Shown here piece by piece: positions 54,226-61,300 of a stretch of 64,000 nt of DNA; the first letter of the stretch is position 1; each line of letters opens with the position of its first letter. The translations under genes and the position numbers were made by a program. Source of the stretch: Flavobacterium sp. 9AF (GTDB lineage Bacteria > Bacteroidota > Bacteroidia > Flavobacteriales > Flavobacteriaceae); contig NZ_LR733556.1 of the NCBI RefSeq assembly GCF_902506265.1, positions 2,090,821 to 2,154,820 on the forward strand, read 5' to 3'. The notes under the pieces are model-generated. The model ran no database searches. It was not told where the DNA came from and saw only the letters and a program-made list of their open reading frames with translations.

Positions 54226-54843
54226 TTATAATTTTCGAGTTTTTAACCAACCCGTAATACTTAATCTTTCTCTACGAACCGGTTTTACCTCGTGTTCTAA
54301 TATTTGGCTTTCAAAAACAACCATTCTTCCTTTTAGTGGAAATACATTAATGGTTTCATTTTCTTTATAAATGGCTAATTCGCCTCCAAAATCTTCGGTC
54401 CAGTCTTCTTCATTGAGATAACAAACAATGGATAATTTTCGACTATCATCATTTTGAAACGTATCTAAATGTCTTTTATAGAAAGTTCCAATTGGATACA
54501 AAGCATAATGAAATTCTCGTTCTTGAATTCCAAGAAAACAAGTACGGTTTAAATAATTTGTAAAATGTTCTATTTTATCGAAAAAAACAGCTTCTGCTTC
54601 GTTTTTTTGTGATTCATCTATCCATGAAATAAAATCACCACGAATTGTTTTGATAATTTGTTCATTGAACTGATTGCCAATAGCTGCTTTTTTAAATTCA
54701 TCTTCCTCATATTTTTTCAATAGACTATCCCTAAGATTTTCTACTTCATCGACTGAAAAAAAATCATCAACAATGCTATATTGCTGTTCTAATAGGTCTT
54801 GGATAACCTTCTCATATTTTGGAATTAAGACAAATTCGCTCAT
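54226..54843 (-). CDS. 2-oxoglutarate/Fe(II)-dependent oxygenase (prolyl hydroxylase-like)
   Basis: The 205-residue protein has the double-stranded beta-helix iron site: H-x-D in FYKRHLDTFQNDD, the distal histidine in LEHEVKPV and the 2-oxoglutarate-binding arginine in RRERLSITGW. The layout (YALYPIGTFYKRHLD ... VCYLNEEDWTEDFGGELAIY) matches bacterial proline/lysyl 2OG oxygenases of the P4H type. The substrate is unknown. The ATG at 54843 is chosen; an extension to 54891 overlaps a TATATTTG promoter box at 54866. Confidence 0.88.
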   Translation of the reverse strand: MSEFVLIPKYEKVIQDLLEQQYSIVDDFFSVDEVENLRDSLLKKYEEDEFKKAAIGNQFNEQIIKTIRGDFISWIDESQKNEAEAVFFDKIEHFTNYLNRTCFLGIQEREFHYALYPIGTFYKRHLDTFQNDDSRKLSIVCYLNEEDWTEDFGGELAIYKENETINVFPLKGRMVVFESQILEHEVKPVRRERLSITGWLKTRKL

Positions 54844-54865
54844 AATGTTATTCAAAAAAAGTGAG

Positions 54866-54873
54866 CAAATATA
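54866..54873 (-). promoter_or_regulatory. -7 promoter box of the 2OG oxygenase gene
   Basis: TATATTTG on the minus strand, 22 bases before the ATG at 54843. Confidence 0.55.
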
Positions 54874-54912
54874 ATGCGAAAAAAGCAACAAAAAACAAGA
54901 ATTAAAATTTAG

Positions 54913-54920
54913 TAACTTTG
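54913..54920 (+). promoter_or_regulatory. -7 promoter box of queD
   Basis: TAACTTTG (TAnnTTTG), 22 bases before the queD ATG; divergent from the oxygenase promoter 40 bases away. Confidence 0.55.
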
Positions 54921-54942
54921 CAGAAATATAGGATTATAAAAA

Positions 54943-55395
54943 ATGAGTAAAATTAGAATTACAAAACAGTTTTCATTTGAAACAGGTCATGCCTTATATG
55001 GTTATGATGGCAAGTGCAAAAATGTACACGGACATAGTTATAAGCTTTCAGTAACTGTTATTGGAACACCTATAACAGACATTTCTAATGTAAAATATGG
55101 AATGGTGATCGATTTTACCGATTTAAAAAGAATTGTAAAAGAAGAGATTGTAGATCAATTTGATCATGCGACTGTCTTTAATAAAAATACCCCACATATT
55201 GAATTAGCAAAAGAATTAAGTGAAAGAGGACATCATGTAATTTTAGTGGATTATCAACCTACCAGTGAGAATATGGTGATTGATTTTGCTAAAAAAATAC
55301 AAGACCGTCTTCCTAAAGAGATTCAATTGCATTCGTTACGTCTTCAAGAAACGGAAACTTCATTTGCAGAATGGTACGCTTCAGATAATGAATAA
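54943..55395 (+). CDS. queD: 6-carboxytetrahydropterin synthase
   Basis: QueD turns dihydroneopterin triphosphate into 6-carboxytetrahydropterin on the way to queuosine. The 150-residue protein keeps the zinc histidines H16, H29 and H31 and the catalytic cysteine C25 (GHALYGYDGKCKNVHGHSY). It also has the VIDFTDLK and DHATVFN segments and the C-terminal LRLQETETSFAEW glutamate motif. No other queuosine genes are nearby. The start matches the family. Confidence 0.93.
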   Translation: MSKIRITKQFSFETGHALYGYDGKCKNVHGHSYKLSVTVIGTPITDISNVKYGMVIDFTDLKRIVKEEIVDQFDHATVFNKNTPHIELAKELSERGHHVILVDYQPTSENMVIDFAKKIQDRLPKEIQLHSLRLQETETSFAEWYASDNE

Positions 55396-55413
55396 AAGCA
55401 AATGAGAAAAGCA

Positions 55414-55443
55414 AAGCCCTTAAAGTAATAACTTTAAGGGCTT
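55414..55443. terminator. Bidirectional terminator
   Basis: AAGCCCTTAAAGT pairs perfectly with ACTTTAAGGGCTT around the loop AATA, between the convergent queD and OmpA-family genes. Confidence 0.85.
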
Positions 55444-55480
55444 CTAAATTTAACTATAAAAATTGCAATTAACTAATTCA

Positions 55481-57352
55481 TTATTTTTTTACAATTAAGA
55501 ATTCTGAGCGTCTGTTTACAGCATGTTGTTCCTCAGTACATTCATCACAAACTACCTTAGGTTCGCTCTCCCCGAATCCTTGTCCTGAAATTCTATCTTT
55601 ACTAATTCCTTTAGAAATAATATATTGAACAGTTGCTTTAGCTCGACGATCGGATAAATCTAAGTTATATTTATCTTTACCTCTACTATCTGTATGAGAT
55701 TTTGCGAAAATAACCATCTCTGGATGCTCATTCATTACTACTACTAATTTATCTAGTTCTTCTGCACCTTGAGCTGTTATGTTACTTTGGTTGAACTCAA
55801 AGTAAATAGGTTGTAAAATAACCTCTTTCTCTGTAATAATTGGTTTAATTGGTTCTAAATTAGCATCAACAGTTACAACACCATTTGGTGAGGCAGGCAT
55901 AGTAAATATTCCATCTTCAAATCCTTCTTTTGATACCTTAAAGCTATATTCTTTATTACATTCAATCTCAAAAATTTGACTTCCTGTACCATCGCTAAAA
56001 CTATTAGCTACTAAAGAATTAGAGTTATCTAAAACCTTTATTGACGCACTTTCAATTACTTTACCTGTAGTCGCATTTTTTACAATTACAACAGCATTTA
56101 CTCCACATACAGGAGTAGCCATATATAAATTATCTATTCCTGCATCTCTATTACTAGAAAAAATAGCCATTTTTTTAGAAGCATTGTAACTAAATCCAAA
56201 ATCATCTTTATTGGTATTTACAGGTTCTCCCACATTAACAGGAACTGTATTAGTATTTAGATTCGCTTCAAATACATCAAAACCACCAAAACCGGGTTGA
56301 GCATCAGAAGAAAAATACAATATGTTTTCACTTGTTATAAAAGGGAAACTCTCATTGCCTGGAGTATTTATTTTATCGCCTAAATTTTCAGGTGTACCAT
56401 ATTCATCACCATTTACACTCACTTTCCAAATATCTTCACCACCAAATCCACCAGGCATATCAGAAGAAAAATACAGCGTCTTTCCATCACTACTAATACT
56501 TGGATTACGTAATGAATATTCGATATTATTAATAGGTAATGCTTCTAAATTTGACCATTTACCATCTTTTTTAGTAGCCTTGTATAAATACATTCTACCC
56601 ATTTTAGATTTTTTATCTTCTGATTTTTCAAATTTATTCTCATTAAAGCTTTCACTAGTTATATACATCGTATTCCCGTCTGTAGTAAAAGTAGCAGGAC
56701 CGTCATGCCATTTCGTATTTACACTTTCTACAAGAGTAGGTTCGCTTGTTGAACCGTCTTCGTTGTAAATTGCCTGATATAAATCTAAATAAGGCTGATC
56801 ATTCCATCCATAGGTTTTTCTCGCTTCATTTCTTGCGCTAGTAAAATAGATTGTATTATCATCGTTTATAACACCTCCAAAATCGGATTTAGTACTACTT
56901 AAACTTGAAGGTTTGATATCAAACAGTGGTCTTTTTGATTTCAATTCCGTTAAATAATCAGGGTCATTTTTAAAAGCAACGGCTCTTTCGTCTTTTGGCT
57001 CTAATTGTGCAAATTGCTGCATTTGTCTATTGGCTGCATCATAATTTCCTTCAGCTTTAAGCATTTGAGCATATTTATAATATACCTCAGCATCTTTAGG
57101 ACTATTTTCAATTAATTTTGCATACCATTTTATGGCTTCAGATGTATTAAAAACATTATAATAACTATCGGCTAATCTTTGTTGAATATAACTGTCTTCA
57201 ACTCCTTTCTCTGTTAATTTTAAATAGGCAGAAGCTGCATCTATATATTCAAATCGATTGTATAAATTATCAGCATCTTTTGTTTTTGCGTTTTGTGCAC
57301 TTAGTATTCCACTAGCGATTACAAAACTTAAGGTTATATATAGTTTCTTCAT
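55481..57352 (-). CDS. OmpA-family protein with TPR and WD40-like repeats (PorE-like)
   Basis: The 623-residue protein has a signal peptide (MKKLYITLSFVIASGILSAQ) and TPR-like helices at about 25-130. PD40/WD40-like beta repeats (about 150-400: NTIYFTSARNEA, KTLYFSSDMPGGFGGEDIWKV, NILYFSSDAQPGFGGFDVFEA) and a carboxypeptidase-regulatory-like domain follow. A C-terminal OmpA peptidoglycan-binding domain (IYFEFNQSNITAQG ... HTDSRGKDKYNLDLSDRRA) completes it. This is the layout of PorE, which anchors T9SS parts to peptidoglycan, and of OmpA genes that accompany sprB/porP-type loci. It is the last gene of the adhesin-porP-ompA set. Confidence 0.88.
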   Translation of the reverse strand: MKKLYITLSFVIASGILSAQNAKTKDADNLYNRFEYIDAASAYLKLTEKGVEDSYIQQRLADSYYNVFNTSEAIKWYAKLIENSPKDAEVYYKYAQMLKAEGNYDAANRQMQQFAQLEPKDERAVAFKNDPDYLTELKSKRPLFDIKPSSLSSTKSDFGGVINDDNTIYFTSARNEARKTYGWNDQPYLDLYQAIYNEDGSTSEPTLVESVNTKWHDGPATFTTDGNTMYITSESFNENKFEKSEDKKSKMGRMYLYKATKKDGKWSNLEALPINNIEYSLRNPSISSDGKTLYFSSDMPGGFGGEDIWKVSVNGDEYGTPENLGDKINTPGNESFPFITSENILYFSSDAQPGFGGFDVFEANLNTNTVPVNVGEPVNTNKDDFGFSYNASKKMAIFSSNRDAGIDNLYMATPVCGVNAVVIVKNATTGKVIESASIKVLDNSNSLVANSFSDGTGSQIFEIECNKEYSFKVSKEGFEDGIFTMPASPNGVVTVDANLEPIKPIITEKEVILQPIYFEFNQSNITAQGAEELDKLVVVMNEHPEMVIFAKSHTDSRGKDKYNLDLSDRRAKATVQYIISKGISKDRISGQGFGESEPKVVCDECTEEQHAVNRRSEFLIVKK

Positions 57353-57369
57353 TTCTTATCGCTTTTAAA

Positions 57370-58308
57370 TTAAAAATATCGTGGTGAACGAGACACTTTT
57401 TTCGATAAATTCAAATCGAATAACAAAATAATCTCATGAGAAGATGGAGTAGTAACTTTTAAATCAGATACAATATGATCGTAAGCGTAACCCACTCTTA
57501 AACTAGGTGAAATAGCATAATTAATCATAGCTCCGAAACTATCATCTATTCTATAAGTAGCTCCAATTTCAAATTTTTGATTGAATAAGAAATTTGCAGA
57601 TAAGTCTAAAGAAGGAGATACTTCAAACGCAGATTTTAACATAAAGAAAGGTTTAAACTTTATTTTATCGTTTAAATCAAAGACATATCCTCCTGTTAAG
57701 AAATAATGACTCGTCTCTGCACCAAATTCATATTGATTACCTGAATCATTAACTGTCAAATGTGTTTTCTTTAAAAAATTTGGAACAGAAAAAGCAACAT
57801 AGTAATTATCAGAATAGAAAAACATTCCTGAACCTAAGTTAAAATAAGTATTACTCACATTTTGACCAAAAGCTGGGTCAATTATAAAATTATCTTGGAG
57901 AGACGGATCAACATCGCTTAGCAAACCGATTTTCTGCATAGTCAAACCCGCTTTAATACCAAAAGCTAATTTATGTGCATCCCCTAAATTTAAAGTATAA
58001 GAAAAATCTCCAAAAACATTGTTTTCTTCTACTGGACCTAATTTATCTGAAACTACAGATAATCCAAGTCCTACATTTTTACCTGTTGGTAAATGTCCAA
58101 AAAGTGTTGCGGTTGTAGGTGCATCTTCAATTTCAATCCATTGTTTTCTATACAACAACCCCATTGAAAGCGTTTCTTTAGACCCTGCATAAGCTGGGTT
58201 TATTACACTCATATTATACATATATTGAGTATAGTGCGGATCTTGTTGCGCTAAAGTATCAATTGTAAAACCAAACGCAATTATAGCAACTAATATTAGT
58301 TTTTTCAT
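57370..58308 (-). CDS. PorP/SprF family T9SS outer-membrane protein
   Basis: The 312-residue beta-barrel protein starts MKKLILVAIIAFGFTIDTLAQ and continues QDPHYTQYMYNMSVINPAYAGS, the hallmark of the PorP/SprF family. In F. johnsoniae, SprF is needed to bring the type B adhesin SprB to the surface, and other PorP-like proteins serve linked type B cargo. Here the adjacent upstream gene is such a cargo, so pairing is very likely. It is co-transcribed with the PorE-like gene 17 bases downstream. Confidence 0.94.
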   Translation of the reverse strand: MKKLILVAIIAFGFTIDTLAQQDPHYTQYMYNMSVINPAYAGSKETLSMGLLYRKQWIEIEDAPTTATLFGHLPTGKNVGLGLSVVSDKLGPVEENNVFGDFSYTLNLGDAHKLAFGIKAGLTMQKIGLLSDVDPSLQDNFIIDPAFGQNVSNTYFNLGSGMFFYSDNYYVAFSVPNFLKKTHLTVNDSGNQYEFGAETSHYFLTGGYVFDLNDKIKFKPFFMLKSAFEVSPSLDLSANFLFNQKFEIGATYRIDDSFGAMINYAISPSLRVGYAYDHIVSDLKVTTPSSHEIILLFDLNLSKKVSRSPRYF

Positions 58309-58328
58309 TATTAATATTTTGTGATTAA

Positions 58329-58357
58329 GCAGCTTTCATTTTATCAATGAAAGCTGC
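58329..58357 (-). terminator. Intercistronic hairpin between the adhesin and porP-like genes
   Basis: GCAGCTTTCATT pairs with AATGAAAGCTGC around TTATC, directly after the adhesin stop codon. No T-run follows on the minus strand, so it may be a processing or stability hairpin or a leaky terminator. Confidence 0.5.
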
Positions 58358-58364
58358 AATATTT

Positions 58365-61300
58365 TTATTCCCCTTTATTGATATATACCCAACCAGTAGA
58401 GCTTTCTCTGTCATAAAATTCTATGCTAAAATAATATGTCCCAGAAGGTAATACATTACCATTATCTTGTTTACCTCCCCATTCATCAACATAATCATTT
58501 TTAGAGTAAACCTTAAGACCGTATCTATTAAACACTTCCACTTTTTTAACATTAAAAGCAGATAAATCCCAAGTATCATTATTACCATCACCATTAGGAG
58601 AGAATCCTTTTGGAATGGTACATCCTTTTATAGATATATCAATTGTGGTTGTAGCAGCACAAAAGGCAACATCAGGAGTAAAAGTATAAGTTGAATTCCC
58701 AACTAAAGAGGTATTAATAGTAGATGGATTCCATGTTCCTGTAAAACCTTCTATTGAAGTTAGTGGTAATTCTGTGGATAAAGAACCCGAACATAATTCT
58801 GCTATAGGATTAAAAGTAGGTATTGCTTTTTGATCAATTACAACAGATAAAGTTCCAGTACTAGCACATTGCCCTGCATCTGGGGTAAAAGTGTAAGTAA
58901 AATTACCTGAAGCTGATGTGTCTATATCTACTGCATCCCAAGTTCCTGTATATCCTTCTAATGAATTACTAGGCAGATCATTATCTGTAGATCCCTCGCA
59001 TAGTGAGATTACATTAAATGTTGCAACTGTACTTGAATTAATTACAATATCGAATGTTTCAGTACCTGCATTAATACAATTAGATGTATCCACAAGAACT
59101 GAATATGTAATAGTATAATTACCTGATGTACTATTTAAAACATTAATTTCTCCAGTATTCATATCAATATCTAAACCAGTAGTATTAGATGTAAAAGTAC
59201 CCCCAGTTGTAAATCCAGCAACAGAAGTATCAGGAAGCAAATTAACATGGTCTTCACAAACTGGAGTTGTATAAGTAAAATTTAAAACTGGCTCACTAAA
59301 TACAGGTGCATTTACCACAACACCTAATGGATCTGAAGTACAACCTGTAACAGAATCAAAAGCAACTACAGTATATGCACCTGGTGCAACATTTGTAAAT
59401 AAAGGGTTAGTTTGTACTATAGGATTTAAACCATCACTTAAAGTAAATTGATAACTAGATAAAAATAAACTATAATTACCTACATCTGAATAATCAAATA
59501 CAGTTGTAGTCCAATCTGTAGCATTCCAATCTGCTGGATCAAAAGTTGTAGAAGGTAAAATAGTTCCTGAGGCTATTCTTCTATAATTATATCCTACACC
59601 ATAAGGCAAAATAGTACCATCTGTATTACCCCAAACATCTACATCCACATTAGCTAAGTCTGTCAATCTAATATTATCATTATTATTTATATTGAAACCT
59701 GTAAATGACAAATTAGGAACTATACCAGCTACATTAGCTGAACTTCCAATTTTAACTATCACTACGTCATCATTATTTAACATTCCAGACAAAACATATT
59801 CGTTGGTAGCTGGTCCTGGATAACCTCCTCCATTATATAACCTTAGTTTATAACTGCTTAAATCTACAGTTGCTCCTGTTCCATTATAAATCTCTATATA
59901 AGTTAAAGAACCAGATTGAGCATCAGTAACTTCAGAGATAAACAAGTCAGTTGGGTAATTCAACTGATTAATCAACGGTGAAGTCACTTCTACTTCTCCT
60001 GTTTGAACAGCACAAGTAGGCTGAGTGACAGATGCAGTTGGTACTGGAACTGTAACAATTGTCACATTTGCCGTTACACCACTTAATGTGCTTGAACAAG
60101 TGGTAGTATTATTGGTAATATCTAACAATTGTACTTCTATATTATTGGTTGGAGCTGGAATAGTAATAGTATGAGTACCCATTGCATCTAATACTAAAGG
60201 AGGATTATTATTACCATTAATAGTATAATTTACAGTTGCATTTGGAGTTCCATTTATTATAAATTGAGCATCACTTCCAATACAAACAATATTATCAGCT
60301 GCAACAAAACTTGTAATTGTAGGTAATGGATTCACAACCACTATATCAGTATTTGTTAATGGTATATTACATACTGCATTATGTATGTCTATTAAAGCTA
60401 GATTAACATTACCCACTACAGGATTAGTTACAGTAATTGTTCCAATTCCAGTATTATCTAAACTTAATGGTGCTTGAGGCATACCATTTATACTGTATTG
60501 TACTTGAAAATTTGGAGTACCAGTAACAGTAAACACAGCATTTTCACCGAAACAAATTTCAGAATTGTTTGTTATTTGGGTTATTGAAGGAGAAAAATCT
60601 GTAATAACTATTGTTGTCATATCAGAAATCACACATCCATTAATCTCAAAATTAAAATTATCATACGTTCCAGCATTTAATCCTGTAATTATTATTTCTC
60701 CATTAGAATTTGCTGTAAAGTTTGTTGGCCCTACAGCTATTGAATCATCATTATAAGTCACGCTATAAACATCACCAGCATTAAAACCAGAAACAGTTAT
60801 AGATGCATTAGAACTACCACATTCTTCATTAGTGAATGTAAATGTTGGTGTATTTTGAATAGTAAAACTTGCTTTGAAATTATTTCCTGCATTATTAATG
60901 ATTATAGTGTCATCACAATCAGTTGTACTATCATTATCTCCAACTAAATCAAAATAAACGTCAATTATGTAATCGCCAGGAGCATTAGCTGCTAAATTAA
61001 TGTTTAAAATATTTGAATCAACTCTCCATTTTTGGTCACCATCATTACATGTACCACCAGTTGGAAAATTCCCAGTTACACAACTATCATAAAGTGTCAT
61101 TGGCACTTGTGTATAAGAAGGTGTTCCACCAACCGGATAAATTGAATAATAGAGATTCGCACCACATACATTAGAAGCTGTAGTTTTAAAAGATTTTAAC
61201 TCCGCTCCATTAAAGAATAAATTACCTGAACCTTGAACAAATGTACCATAATCGTTATTTGGAAAAACATTTGTAAGTGGGCCAATACTTGTTGTACCTG